This document shows positions 37,439 to 46,594 of a stretch of DNA of 64,000 nucleotides, in pieces (position 1 is the first letter of the stretch; each line of letters opens with the position of its first letter). The position numbers and the translations under genes are program-made. The stretch comes from a bacterium. Its GTDB lineage: Bacteria; Pseudomonadota; Gammaproteobacteria; UBA6186; Azoamicaceae. The stretch is taken from positions 53,438 to 117,437 of the forward strand of contig DAHXPC010000007.1 in the NCBI GenBank assembly GCA_027364575.1. Reading direction: 5' to 3'. The notes under the pieces are model-generated. The model searched no databases. It was not told the origin of the DNA and was given only the letters and a program-made list of their open reading frames with translations.

Positions 37439-38179
37439 GTGGATCATCCGGACAATCATTGCAACCTTAAGCAAACACTCGATTTATTACCGGGAATATG
37501 GTGCATGGTAGACACGCACTCCCGCTACACGTATTACAACCCCGCCTATGCCACCTTAGTGGGGGTTGCCGATAAACCCAGAGATTACTTAATCGGAAAA
37601 ACGGTAGCCGACATGCATTGCAAAGCCGCACAATGCGCCTCCATATTTTGGGAAGAAGACGCCCTGGTCAAACGAAGCAAAAAAATGGTGCGGGTTTTAA
37701 ATTCCATCCAAATGGCCGATGGGTTATGGAAGATTTTGCAAATTGACAAGCAACCCATTCTCAATGTGGAAGGCGAAGTCGAAGCCATTATATTTCATTT
37801 GGTTGATCAGTCTGCTAACCATATGCTGGATTTAGCCTTAAGTATTGCCAAAACCCATAAACCGAATCAAGAAATGCCCAATGGTTTATTAATCAATATC
37901 AGCGCCCTACCTGAAAAAATTGATCTTAAACCAAAAGAATCGGAGTGCTTATTCTATTTAAGCCGCGGTTTTTCCTATAAAGAAATCGCAAAATTTCAAG
38001 ATATCGCCTACCGGACTGTGGTTGATCATATCGAACGTTTAAAATTAAAATTTAAGGCGACCACAACGGAAGATCTCATTAATCGCGCCTTGACTGCAGG
38101 TTACCCGGGTTCCGTGCCGCAGCGTTATTTTGAGCAACAACTTTCAATCATTCTTTCTCCTCCCTGCTTAAAACCGTAA
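37439..38179 (+). CDS. PAS-LuxR-type transcriptional regulator
   Basis: A 246-residue regulator. The N-terminal PAS domain is at ~10-125 (LPGIWCMVDTHSRYTYYNPA...GKTVADMHCK). The C-terminal LuxR-type helix-turn-helix is at ~165-230 (LKPKESECLFYLSRGFSYKE then IAKFQDIAYRTVVDHIERLK). The PAS domain probably binds a small ligand or cofactor; there is no receiver domain. GTG start at 37439 after AAAGG, moderately supported. It lies 79 bp upstream of the VWA-PurA-like pair in the same direction and may control it. Its PAS domain resembles the one at 19346 in its opening LPGxxY/W pattern. Confidence 0.85.
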   Translation: MDHPDNHCNLKQTLDLLPGIWCMVDTHSRYTYYNPAYATLVGVADKPRDYLIGKTVADMHCKAAQCASIFWEEDALVKRSKKMVRVLNSIQMADGLWKILQIDKQPILNVEGEVEAIIFHLVDQSANHMLDLALSIAKTHKPNQEMPNGLLINISALPEKIDLKPKESECLFYLSRGFSYKEIAKFQDIAYRTVVDHIERLKLKFKATTTEDLINRALTAGYPGSVPQRYFEQQLSIILSPPCLKP

Positions 38180-38257
38180 AATATTGACGGTTTTAAATTC
38201 TGTAGATGAGCATACGATAGATGAGAACAATACCAATGGTAAAGGAGGAACATCATT

Positions 38258-39340
38258 ATGGGTTCAGGTACATTTAAGCCCCAAGACTGGGATAAATTTA
38301 AAACCATACATAAGGTCGAAACAAAAAGTGCTGCTGAAACGTTTAGCCGCGCAGCCAAGGCGGAGTTTGATCCGGCAAAAATTGACTGTCGCCATTCCTG
38401 TGAAACAAAAGATAAACCACAAGTCACCCCCATTATTATTGCCTTAGACGTGACAGGCTCAATGGGAAAAATTCCAGAAGCCTTGATTAAAGGAGGGTTA
38501 GCAACGCTTATGGAAGAAGTTTTAAAACGCGCATCCATACCCAATCCCCATGTTTTATTTATGGCAGTGGGTGACGTTAACTATGATAAAAGCCCTTTAC
38601 AAGCCACACAATTTGAAGCCGATATCCGCATTGCAGCCCAGTTAAAAGATCTGTATTTAGAAGGGGGCGGTGGCCCTAACAATTCCGAAAGCTACCCAAT
38701 GGCATGGCTTTTTGCGGCCCACAAAACCGAATTGGATTGCTTCAAAAACCGTGGGGAAAAAGGAATATTATTTACGATAGGCGATGAGCATCTCCCAGAA
38801 GAAATTAGTGGTGCACACATTGCACGATTTTTAGGCGAAAAAGAGGCAAAAACCATCGCTACCGCTGACATATTGCATAAAGTCCAAACCACCTATGACG
38901 TGTTTCATCTGGGTATCAAGCAAAGTCGTTCCTTTACACCCGAGGTGCAACAGGAATGGAACGAATTGTTCGGACAAAGTCTTATAGTGGTAGAAGACTA
39001 TACAAAAGTACCAGAAATGATTGTCTCTACCATCGATTTATTGCTCGCACAACGTAGAAAAGCCAAAGCAGATTTTGAGAAACGTCTCGCGAACCAAGCC
39101 CTCAAACCCGTAAATCATCTAGAAGCCGAAGGCGCACCCGGTGGCCCCCAAATTCCGTCTTATTCCGCTGGTGCAAGTGCAAGTGCTCAAGCCTCTGCCT
39201 CCGCCGTCCTTGCTTATCAATGGAAAGGCATGCCGGAAGGCTCGCCTCCCCCTTACCATTTAATCCATTCCGATGCAATGTCAGAGGTCTGTTCTTCATC
39301 CTCTTCGGTTAAAGCCAAACCCTTAGGAAACGGTTCTTGA
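38258..39340 (+). CDS. VWA-domain protein, partner of PurA-like enzyme
   Basis: A 360-residue protein starting MGSGTFKPQDWDKF, a beginning I associate with an uncharacterised VWA family. The von Willebrand factor A fold starts at ~65 (PIIIALDVTGSMGKI), with a metal site of type D-x-T-x-S; LEGGGGPNNSESY and LFTIGDEHLPEE supply the other expected MIDAS residues. The tail (~285-360) is low complexity, rich in Ala/Ser/Pro, and probably flexible. A strong ribosome site (AAAGGAGGAACATCATT) fixes the start. Its TGA overlaps the TTG start of the next gene, so the two are made together. VWA proteins usually bind a partner or substrate through the metal; the function here is unknown. Confidence 0.82.
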   Translation: MGSGTFKPQDWDKFKTIHKVETKSAAETFSRAAKAEFDPAKIDCRHSCETKDKPQVTPIIIALDVTGSMGKIPEALIKGGLATLMEEVLKRASIPNPHVLFMAVGDVNYDKSPLQATQFEADIRIAAQLKDLYLEGGGGPNNSESYPMAWLFAAHKTELDCFKNRGEKGILFTIGDEHLPEEISGAHIARFLGEKEAKTIATADILHKVQTTYDVFHLGIKQSRSFTPEVQQEWNELFGQSLIVVEDYTKVPEMIVSTIDLLLAQRRKAKADFEKRLANQALKPVNHLEAEGAPGGPQIPSYSAGASASAQASASAVLAYQWKGMPEGSPPPYHLIHSDAMSEVCSSSSSVKAKPLGNGS

Positions 39341-40554
39341 AAGCCTATGTCATAATCGGTGCCTGTTTTGGTGACGAAGGGAAAGGCCTAACCACGGATT
39401 ATCTGGCTGCAAAGCATGCGGAAAATTCCTTAGTTGTGCGCTTCAATGGAGGCGCACAAGCAGGGCATACCGTACAGACAACATCCGGCCAACGACATGT
39501 ATTCAAGCATTTTGGTGCTGGCAGCTTTTCCGGTAGCCCAACCTATTTGAGTGAGTTTTTTATTTGTAATCCCCTTTTATTTCGGGCGGAATTAGAACAA
39601 TTAGAAAACTTTAATTTGCAACCCAAAGTGTTTGTGAATGCTAAAGCCGTCATAACAACGCCATACGATATGATCCTTAACCAAATGGTTGAAGCGTTTA
39701 GAGATACAACGCGCCATGGGAGTTGCGGGGTTGGAATTAATGAAACGGTAGAGCGCAATTTATATGAAGAATTTTCCATCCAGGCACATGAACTCTTTAA
39801 TCGAAAAGCATTATTAGAAAAATTACGCCATGTGCAGCAAAAATGGGTTCCCAGGCGTTTAGAAAAATTGGGCATACATCAAATTTCAAGTGAATGGCAG
39901 GAACGCCTATCATCACCAGGAATTATGGAATATTTTTTAGATGAAGTTGAGTTTTTTCTTGAAAACTGTACTGTTGCCGACAATTCTATTTTACAAGAAT
40001 TTTCCACCCTCATTTTTGAAGGTGCACAAGGCCTGCTGCTCGATGAAGAAAAAGGGGATTTCCCATACGTTACCCGATCCTATACGGGTTTAAAAAATAT
40101 ATTAACCATTGCAAAGGAAGCAGCAATAACAACCCTAGAAGTATTTTATGTGGCTCGTGCTTATTTAACGCGGCATGGTGTCGGTCCTTTGCCTTTCGAA
40201 TTAGCAGAACCCCCTTATGCAAATATCCATGATAAGACGAATGTTAATAATATGTATCAAGGCTCGCTACGCTTTGCCTGGCTGAATATAGACTTACTCC
40301 AACAAGCCATTTTTTCGGATTTGGCCGAAGTGCCAAAAACAATGCATATTCAAAAGAATTTGCTGCTCACGTGTATGGATCAACTAGATCCCTATGTGCA
40401 GTTGGTTCAGCAGGGAAGTGTATTGACAGTCCCTAAGGCAGATCTGGTATATCAAGTGCAGTGTGCTTTTCCCAATTTTAAACTTTGGAGCAGTCAGGGG
40501 GCTACCAGAGAAACAATAAGCCATATTTTGCCCCCCGTTTACAAAAGCGCATAA
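39337..40554 (+). CDS. Divergent adenylosuccinate-synthetase-like (PurA-fold) enzyme
   Basis: A 405-residue PurA homologue. Conserved: P-loop-like GACFGDEGKG (catalytic Asp and Lys), NGGAQAGHT (catalytic His), LIFEGAQGLLLDEE, FPYVTRS, LTRHGVGPLPFEL, and SSQGATRETI in place of the usual STGPDRxET. Changed: the L-aspartate-binding loop TTGRxRRxGW is replaced by NMYQGSLRFAW, and the IMP-site GTTGRGIGP is GSCGVGINE. So phosphate activation with GTP looks possible, but the substrates probably differ from IMP plus aspartate. TTG start overlapping the VWA stop (TTGA), with AGGA upstream. Phage PurZ is another divergent PurA branch, but no phage genes are near. Not the housekeeping purA. Confidence 0.8.
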   Translation: MKAYVIIGACFGDEGKGLTTDYLAAKHAENSLVVRFNGGAQAGHTVQTTSGQRHVFKHFGAGSFSGSPTYLSEFFICNPLLFRAELEQLENFNLQPKVFVNAKAVITTPYDMILNQMVEAFRDTTRHGSCGVGINETVERNLYEEFSIQAHELFNRKALLEKLRHVQQKWVPRRLEKLGIHQISSEWQERLSSPGIMEYFLDEVEFFLENCTVADNSILQEFSTLIFEGAQGLLLDEEKGDFPYVTRSYTGLKNILTIAKEAAITTLEVFYVARAYLTRHGVGPLPFELAEPPYANIHDKTNVNNMYQGSLRFAWLNIDLLQQAIFSDLAEVPKTMHIQKNLLLTCMDQLDPYVQLVQQGSVLTVPKADLVYQVQCAFPNFKLWSSQGATRETISHILPPVYKSA

Positions 40555-40572
40555 CCCAGGGAATTCAGAAAA

Positions 40573-41310
40573 TCAGATCAACAAGGCTTGAACAGTATCT
40601 TCAAGTAGTTTTAAATGAAGATCGGTTGATAAACGATGGTCTCCTGCTTTCAGTAAAGTCACCGTCACTTCTTTGGAAGTTAAGCGCTCTGCCAACTGCA
40701 CGGATTTTTGCCAAGCAACAGATCCATCTGAAAGTCCATGCAATAAATGAACCGGGCAATCGATAGCAATAGGCGCATTTAATATTCGATATTCTAGCCC
40801 ATCTTCGATAAGTTTTCGGCTAATGGGATAAGGCCTACCCTCGCCCTCTGAAGAAGGCACATAACAAATTCCATTTTCTTCCAATGATTGTTGTTGTTCA
40901 ACCGTCAATTGGCTAAAGTCATCTAAAAAATCGGGAGCGGCGGCAATTCCAACCAATGCATGAACGCTTTCAGGACGACGCAGGGCTGCCAGCAGCATTA
41001 ACCATCCCCCCATGCTCGAGCCCACCAATACTTGCGGGCCTTCCGTTAATTGATCGAGAACCATTAAGACATCCGCTAGCCAACGGCCAATGCTGCCCTG
41101 CTCGAATTTCCCGGAAGAAGCGCCATGTCCAAAGTAATCGAATCGTATATAAGATCGATCCCAGCGCTTACAGCACTCTTCTAAATATAAGGCTTTGGTG
41201 CCAGTCATATCTGACATAAACCCACCCAAAAACACAATCCCTGGTTTTTTGCCTTCAAATTTTTGGTAAGCAATAAATGTATCGTCTTTATTTAGCAATT
41301 TTTGGATCAT
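40573..41310 (-). CDS. Alpha/beta hydrolase
   Basis: A 245-residue single-domain serine hydrolase. Nucleophile elbow VLVGSSMGGWLML (~95), strand-loop RFDYFGHGASSG before it, acidic residue in HLLHGLSDGSVAW (~190) and catalytic His in KAGDHRLS (~228). The pattern resembles ABHD10-type thioesterase/esterase proteins; substrate unknown. No signal peptide. It converges on the PurA-like gene with an 18-bp gap. Confidence 0.85.
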   Translation of the reverse strand: MIQKLLNKDDTFIAYQKFEGKKPGIVFLGGFMSDMTGTKALYLEECCKRWDRSYIRFDYFGHGASSGKFEQGSIGRWLADVLMVLDQLTEGPQVLVGSSMGGWLMLLAALRRPESVHALVGIAAAPDFLDDFSQLTVEQQQSLEENGICYVPSSEGEGRPYPISRKLIEDGLEYRILNAPIAIDCPVHLLHGLSDGSVAWQKSVQLAERLTSKEVTVTLLKAGDHRLSTDLHLKLLEDTVQALLI

Positions 41311-41368
41311 GTATACTACATTCTACGGGTAAGCAGATATTTTAGAAAGTGAAAAAATGGCAGTCATT

Positions 41369-41557
41369 TTACAGCCTCTTACCCCGTTCAATAATCGATT
41401 CGCATTTCGGGCAAGTCGTGTCTGAAGACTCATCTTCTAAATAGATATAATACTCTAACTCATCATCCCAATAAGCCACTTTGTGTTCTATTCCACACTT
41501 AGCACAGGCCTTTATAATTTCATCTTTAAATACTTTTTTACGTTTTATATTGCCCAT
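41369..41557 (-). CDS. Zinc-ribbon microprotein
   Basis: A 62-residue protein with two CxxC pairs, CAKCGIEH and CPKCESII, separated by an acidic, aromatic stretch (WDDELEYYIYLEDE), as in rubredoxin-like or zinc-ribbon folds. A good ribosome site (AAGGGGGGATATGAA) supports the start. No function can be assigned; such ribbons bind nucleic acid or protein partners. Confidence 0.65.
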   Translation of the reverse strand: MGNIKRKKVFKDEIIKACAKCGIEHKVAYWDDELEYYIYLEDESSDTTCPKCESIIERGKRL

Positions 41558-41959
41558 TTCATATCCCCCCTTCCTAACTGCGCTTACTCTTGCATATTCT
41601 CAACATTGTCGGATCTTTTCTAAGCACTATCATAATCCTATACGGCAAAATTTTGTATAGATAATTATTCGAAATTGCAGGATATAACGTGTATAGACAC
41701 ATAAAATCCCAAAAGTTGCTTTAGTACTTTAGGGTGGCAATCATCCTTACAAATTGGCTACAAATTTTATTTTACAGATAAGCCGCCCACTGACGATTAT
41801 TCCATGTGAGTTGCTTGGCTGTATATAAAACCAACGGTTTGAATTTGCATTCAGCTGCCTCATACGGTATATTGCCCCCTTAAAGGAACCTATCTTATTG
41901 CCCTCTTTTTCTGGTCGCGGAAAAGAGAATATCATTTAAAAACCTTAGGAGATGCACAA
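41558..41959. other. Intergenic region upstream of rplY
   Basis: About 400 bp without a convincing gene. A 62-codon minus-strand frame (41747-41935) has no ribosome site and is rejected. The segment should hold the promoter of the rplY-pth-ychF operon and that of the zinc-ribbon gene (minus strand). The rplY ribosome site is CTTAGGAGATGCACAA. No tRNA or riboswitch was recognised. Confidence 0.5.
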
Positions 41960-42664
41960 ATGACTGCAAAAGCCATTTTTGAATTCACTGCAGAATTGCG
42001 TCATGACCAGGGGAAAGGTGCGAGCCGCCGCCTACGTCGTATGCAAGACAAAATTCCCGCCATTATCTATGGAGGCGGTTTACCCCCTGTTGCGATTACG
42101 CTTGATCACAAAAAAATGATGCATGCATTAGAAAATCAAGCTTTCTACTCACACATTCTTACCTTGGACATTGCCGGGCAGAAACAGCAAGCGGTTTTAA
42201 AAGATCTACAGCGCCATCATTTTAAAAAGGCCATTTTTCATATGGATTTTTTAAGAGTGAGTGCCACCGATAAAATCACAATGCATGTGCCTTTACATTT
42301 TGTTGGCGAAGCAAACTGCCCAGGTGTAAAAGCAGGCGGTATCGTTAGCCATCGTTTAATCGACATTGAAATTCGGTGCCTAGCTAGTTCGCTTCCTGAA
42401 TTTATAGAAGTTGACCTCAGCAAGGCTGCACTGGATGACAGCATTCATCTATCACAATTGAAATTACCTAAGGGTGTTGAAATTGTCGCACTTACGCATG
42501 GCCACGAAGCTGACCATGATCACGCAGTGGTGAGTATTCATTTACCGCGCAAAGGCGAAGCAGAAGCAGCCCCAAGCGAAGCCAAAGTGACTGAAGTTGC
42601 CCTAAAAGGTAAAGAAGCCAATCCTGCAACCGCAGGCTCTAAAGAGAAGGGCAAAGGCAAGTAA
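41960..42664 (+). CDS. rplY: 50S ribosomal protein L25 (Ctc form)
   Basis: A 234-residue long-form L25/TL5/Ctc protein that binds 5S rRNA. The N-terminal L25 domain has GKGASRRLRRMQDKIPAIIYGG. The C-terminal TL5/Ctc domain (~100-190) has PLHFVGEANCPGVKAGGIV. The last ~35 residues are a charged Ala/Lys/Glu-rich tail ending EKGKGK. It is followed after 2 bp by pth, a very common ribosomal-maintenance gene pair. Confidence 0.96.
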   Translation: MTAKAIFEFTAELRHDQGKGASRRLRRMQDKIPAIIYGGGLPPVAITLDHKKMMHALENQAFYSHILTLDIAGQKQQAVLKDLQRHHFKKAIFHMDFLRVSATDKITMHVPLHFVGEANCPGVKAGGIVSHRLIDIEIRCLASSLPEFIEVDLSKAALDDSIHLSQLKLPKGVEIVALTHGHEADHDHAVVSIHLPRKGEAEAAPSEAKVTEVALKGKEANPATAGSKEKGKGK

Positions 42665-42666
42665 TA

Positions 42667-43260
42667 GTGGCAGAAAGGGTTTCTGAGATACAGCTAATTG
42701 TTGGGTTAGGAAACCCTGGAGCAGAATATAAAGACACGCGCCACAATGCTGGCGCGTGGTTTATCGAAGCACTTTGCCAACAGTACCGTCTATCCTTAAA
42801 AATCGAATCTAAATTTAACGCGCTTTTAACCAAATGGACATTTGGCGGTAAAGAATGCAAAATTCTTATCCCAAATACCTATATGAACCATAGTGGCCAG
42901 GCCGTTGGCAGCATTGCAAAATATTACCAAATTCCGACAGAAGCTATTTTAATTGCCCATGACGAGCTTGATCTCGCGCCTGGAATAGCGAGGCTTAAAA
43001 TCGATGGCGGGCATGGCGGACATAATGGCCTGCGCGATATCATCCATCATTTACAGAATCGTGCTTTTCATAGACTACGTCTTGGTATTGGACACCCAGG
43101 CCACAAGGATGAGGTGTCGCAATATGTACTGCAAAGACCAATAAGAACGGATGAACAAAAAATCCGTTCCTCTATTCTGGGTTCTTTAAAAATTTTGCCC
43201 CAACTGATGGTTGGAGATTGGCAAAATGCAATGAACCATTTACACACTTTAACAAATTAG
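42667..43260 (+). CDS. pth: Peptidyl-tRNA hydrolase
   Basis: A 197-residue Pth that frees tRNA from stalled peptidyl-tRNA. Signatures: [20 protein letters not shown] (catalytic His), [22 protein letters not shown] (catalytic Asp) and [15 protein letters not shown] start at 42667, directly after the rplY stop. Operon rplY-pth-ychF. Confidence 0.96.
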   Translation: MAERVSEIQLIVGLGNPGAEYKDTRHNAGAWFIEALCQQYRLSLKIESKFNALLTKWTFGGKECKILIPNTYMNHSGQAVGSIAKYYQIPTEAILIAHDELDLAPGIARLKIDGGHGGHNGLRDIIHHLQNRAFHRLRLGIGHPGHKDEVSQYVLQRPIRTDEQKIRSSILGSLKILPQLMVGDWQNAMNHLHTLTN

Positions 43261-43270
43261 GATTGAACAC

Positions 43271-44362
43271 ATGGGTTTTAACTGTGGGATTGTAGGGCTT
43301 CCAAATGTTGGAAAATCAACGCTGTTTAATGCATTAACCGAAGCCGGTATTGCAGCACAAAACTACCCTTTTTGTACCATTGCCCCGAATGTTGGCCGCG
43401 TCCCTGTTCCTGATCCTCGATTAGAATTATTAGCAGATATCGTAAAACCAGAACGCACCATTCCAACGACAATGGAGTTTGTTGATATTGCAGGGCTAGT
43501 TGCCGGCGCTTCTAAAGGAGAAGGCCTAGGTAACCAATTTTTAGCCAATATCCGAGAAACCGATGCAATTGCCCATGTGGTCCGATGTTTTGATAACACT
43601 GATATTATTCACGTTGCCGGTAAAATCGATCCCATAAACGATATAGAGGTTATCAATACAGAACTGTTATTATCCGATTTGGAGACAGTCGAACGCGCCC
43701 TGCAAAAATCGGCAAAAAATGCACGCAGCAATAATAAAACAGCCATTTTGGAAAAAGAATTAATCGATAAACTCAAAGAACATTTAAATGCTGGCAATCC
43801 TGCAAGAACATTCAAGACCGATGAAATCGATAAAGTCATTATTGAATCGTTACATTTAATCACGGCAAAACCGGTTATGTATATTGCCAATGTCGATGAG
43901 CAAGGATTTGACAATAATCCCTATCTAGAGAGTGTACGAAAAGTGGCAGAAGAAGAAGGGGCAGTCGTTGTACCCGTTTGTGCCGCGATAGAAGCCGAGA
44001 TTTTGGAACTGCCAGAAGCGGAAAAAATTGAATTTTTACAAGAACTCGGATTAAAAGAGCCTGGCCTTAACCGAGTGATACGTGCAGGGCATAATCTGCT
44101 TCAATTACAAACGTATTTCACCGCGGGGGTAAAAGAAGTTCGCGCCTGGACAGTGCCTATGGGTGCAAGTGCCCCCAATGCGGCCGGCGTTATTCATTCG
44201 GATTTTGAGAAAGGCTTTATTCGCGCGGAAGTGATTAGCTTTGAAGATTTTATTACCTATCACGGAGAACAAGGTGCAAAGGATGCCGGAAAATGGCGTT
44301 TGGAAGGGAAAGACTATATCCTCAAAGAAGGCGATGTTATGCATTTTAGATTTAATGTCTAA
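43271..44362 (+). CDS. ychF: Redox-regulated ATPase YchF (Obg family)
   Basis: A 363-residue P-loop NTPase of the Obg-like family that prefers ATP. G1 is [19 protein letters not shown]3 [17 protein letters not shown], the altered G4 is within YIANVDEQG, and a C-terminal TGS domain carries [13 protein letters not shown] and [12 protein letters not shown]. Ribosome-associated, with a role in translation and stress. Third gene of the rplY operon, usual length. Confidence 0.97.
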   Translation: MGFNCGIVGLPNVGKSTLFNALTEAGIAAQNYPFCTIAPNVGRVPVPDPRLELLADIVKPERTIPTTMEFVDIAGLVAGASKGEGLGNQFLANIRETDAIAHVVRCFDNTDIIHVAGKIDPINDIEVINTELLLSDLETVERALQKSAKNARSNNKTAILEKELIDKLKEHLNAGNPARTFKTDEIDKVIIESLHLITAKPVMYIANVDEQGFDNNPYLESVRKVAEEEGAVVVPVCAAIEAEILELPEAEKIEFLQELGLKEPGLNRVIRAGHNLLQLQTYFTAGVKEVRAWTVPMGASAPNAAGVIHSDFEKGFIRAEVISFEDFITYHGEQGAKDAGKWRLEGKDYILKEGDVMHFRFNV

Positions 44363-44368
44363 AAGAAA

Positions 44369-44830
44369 TCACGTAAATATCATATTCATTTCATGGTTAA
44401 GATTAATTAATATCTGATCGCGAAGCTCTGCTTCCGAATATTGTCTATATTCTTTAGGGATATGAAATTTTATAAACGTTTGAGTATTGCTTGAACAATT
44501 TTGTTTCAATTTACCATAAAAATGCGGTTCGGCAATGACTATCAGTCCAATATAGGCATGAGAACCTCTCCCCTTTTCTAAAAAATGAGCAATTTCTTTT
44601 GCAAATTTTTCCACCTCATGTTCTTTCGGGTGTGCTCTTTCATAGCTACTGCCTATTTCGGCGGGACGATTTTTGAACCGCCCTGCGCTATCCGTGATCA
44701 ATGCCTCGTTCTTCAACCGGCTTTCTTGATGAGATAAGTGGCTAATTAGCTTAACCTTTCGTCTATTGCTTGATACCGAATATATGGACGCATCGGTTGA
44801 ATTTGCTATCAATACCCAGATTGCATCCAT
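44369..44830 (-). CDS. Host-attachment-protein family (Host_attach/baeRF-like)
   Basis: A 153-residue protein of the family named 'protein required for attachment to host cells', related to archaeal release-factor-like folds. Typical features: IWVLIANSTDASIYSV at the start, LSHQESRLKNEALITDSAGR, then HPKEHEVEKFAKEIAHFLEKG and LIVIAEPHFYGKLK. Despite the family name the biochemical role is not established, and no signal peptide is present. Strong ribosome site (TAGGAGGAGGCG). Preceded by a small membrane protein gene on the same strand. Confidence 0.82.
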   Translation of the reverse strand: MDAIWVLIANSTDASIYSVSSNRRKVKLISHLSHQESRLKNEALITDSAGRFKNRPAEIGSSYERAHPKEHEVEKFAKEIAHFLEKGRGSHAYIGLIVIAEPHFYGKLKQNCSSNTQTFIKFHIPKEYRQYSEAELRDQILINLNHEMNMIFT

Positions 44831-44858
44831 CGCCTCCTCCTAGGATAATTTTATACGT

Positions 44859-44993
44859 TCATAAATATTTGTTTACAAATTCAAGTAATATAAAAATAAG
44901 TGCAATAGCGACTACCACGCCCAAGATATATTTACCCATCACGGGCAAAGTATTGGAAGCCCTAGCATCATCGCTATTTTCATCGCCTCTCAT
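44859..44993 (-). CDS. Small single-pass membrane protein (44 residues)
   Basis: A short frame: a hydrophilic, acidic N-terminus (MRGDENSDDARASN) followed by one hydrophobic helix (YILGVVVAIALIFILLEFV) and NKYL. GAGGTGCGT precedes the ATG. It ends 28 bp before the host-attachment-family gene on the same strand, so the two are probably co-transcribed. Function unknown; it could anchor or assist its neighbour. Confidence 0.55.
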   Translation of the reverse strand: MRGDENSDDARASNTLPVMGKYILGVVVAIALIFILLEFVNKYL

Positions 44994-45401
44994 ACGCACC
45001 TCGCAATCAATTTTCGTGAAGCGTAATGGCCATTTATTGAAACAATAATGGCGCCCTCCCTTACACCTCAGACAGTCAAAAACACGCCGATAATTTAATA
45101 TACCGTAAATTAGTCAGAAACAATACTGCCAATATTTACAAGTTATTCCACGCCTGATTTTTACACTCGGCAATCTTATCCAGCTTTTACAGTGCATTTT
45201 GCTGTGCAATTTATTGTTAAGCGCCGTCTACAGCTTTTGGGAGGCATACAATATTGGGAAAAAATTTTAAAAATTGACTTGAAATACTTGTCTGTGTAAA
45301 ACGATAATCTTGAGGGCCTGATAATCCAGGGCTGTTCTAAAAAGTGAACGGAAAGCGAGGGCACACTTATATTATGGGTCTGCCACTCAACCCAAGGTGT
45401 A
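44994..45401. other. Intergenic region
   Basis: About 400 bp with no convincing gene. A 78-codon minus-strand frame (45176-45412) overlaps the end of the RsbU-like gene and has no family resemblance. The part near 45090-45110 has a TATATT element on the minus strand suitable as -10 for the small membrane protein and host-attachment genes. No clear terminator for the RsbU-like gene was found. Confidence 0.45.
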
Positions 45402-46589
45402 TTAAGGATCACGCCAAAGCGTTAAGATGGTCACATCGTCAGGCAAGCTTTTTTTATCCGCTAGCCCTAAATGCTCAATAAAATGTGCAATGCTGGCTTG
45501 CCCTTCTACGGTCATTGCCAACAATAATTTTTCTTTGGCTTCCATGTCTTTTTCAGGCAATATTTCGGCAATTCCATCGGAAAACAGTAATAGCCGAGCG
45601 CCTGGGGTTAACGGCGTCGTATATCGAGGATAAGTCGCCTGTTTCATAATCCCAACCGGAAATCCTTTTCCTTCTAAAAAACGGGCTTTACCGGCTTCTA
45701 GAACAATCGGATTGGGATAATGCCCGCCGATAGAATACGTAAAAGTATGGCTTTCAAGATCGACAACCCCATAAACCATGGTGAGATATTTGCCTAATTT
45801 CGCAGCATGAATTTCAGTGCCAATAAAAGCCAATACTTTGTCTGGCTCCATGATCACAGCATCTTGCGCTGCATGATAGCGACCCAACATCTGGGTCATC
45901 GTACTTTTTAATAATACGGTTACGAATGCAGAAGATGCGCCATGACCAGATACATCGGCAATATAAAACCCAAAGCTTTTATCATTAATTTTAAAATAAT
46001 CTACAAAATCCCCACTTAAATACAAGGAAGGCGCTACATGGTGATTAAAGAGATACTGATCAAATGCAACATTTTGTGCAGGTAATAATTTCATTTGAAC
46101 GCTACGACCAGCTTCTTGATCTTCTTCCAAAATATCTAAGCTCTTTTTTAATGCTTGGTTGGCTTGTTCGAGTTTTTCACGATATATTCTATTTTCTTCG
46201 ATTAACCTAGAGCGTTCCAAAGCCCGACAAACGGCGTGTTCCAATACTGAAAGGAATTGGATCGGTTTTGTTAAATAATCCCAAGCGCCGATTCTTAACG
46301 CGTGAATAACATCATTTAATCCCCCGGCATCGGATATCACCAGAATTGGAACGTTGGGCGCTTCTTTGCTCAGAATTTTTAAAACTTCCAAGCCATCCAT
46401 AACCGGCATTTGGAGATCGGTGACAACGACGTCTGGCTGCTCTTGTCTAAAAATTTCTAATCCAACTTTACCATTATGGGCTTCAATTAACGTGAAGCCA
46501 TTATCTTCAAAATACTCTTTTACGCTTAAGCAAAACGCTTTATCATCATCGATAAACAGTATTTTTGCTAATAATGGAGATTGGATCAT
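45402..46589 (-). CDS. Response regulator with PP2C-type (RsbU/SpoIIE) phosphatase output
   Basis: A 395-residue signalling protein. Receiver at ~8-125: acidic pair LFIDDDKAF, phospho-acceptor VVVTDLQMPVMDGLE, lysine in YLTKPIQF. A coiled-coil linker follows at ~130-170. The PP2C phosphatase domain (~175-395) has SGDFVDYFKIND, FYIADVSGHGASSAF and LLFSDGIAEILPE, the metal-binding Asp/Gly motifs. Such proteins dephosphorylate anti-sigma-factor antagonists in partner-switching pathways. No antagonist or anti-sigma kinase gene is next to it. It starts 6 bp after mlaA. Confidence 0.93.
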   Translation of the reverse strand: MIQSPLLAKILFIDDDKAFCLSVKEYFEDNGFTLIEAHNGKVGLEIFRQEQPDVVVTDLQMPVMDGLEVLKILSKEAPNVPILVISDAGGLNDVIHALRIGAWDYLTKPIQFLSVLEHAVCRALERSRLIEENRIYREKLEQANQALKKSLDILEEDQEAGRSVQMKLLPAQNVAFDQYLFNHHVAPSLYLSGDFVDYFKINDKSFGFYIADVSGHGASSAFVTVLLKSTMTQMLGRYHAAQDAVIMEPDKVLAFIGTEIHAAKLGKYLTMVYGVVDLESHTFTYSIGGHYPNPIVLEAGKARFLEGKGFPVGIMKQATYPRYTTPLTPGARLLLFSDGIAEILPEKDMEAKEKLLLAMTVEGQASIAHFIEHLGLADKKSLPDDVTILTLWRDP

Positions 46590-46594
46590 AAAAA

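Noticed and set aside
39337..40554. Phage-type PurZ for Z-genome synthesis
   Set aside because: No phage structural, DpoZ, DatZ or MazZ-like genes in the neighbourhood, and the aspartate-binding loop used by PurA/PurZ enzymes is missing.
41747..41935. 62-codon minus-strand frame before rplY
   Set aside because: Lies in the promoter region, no ribosome site, no family resemblance.
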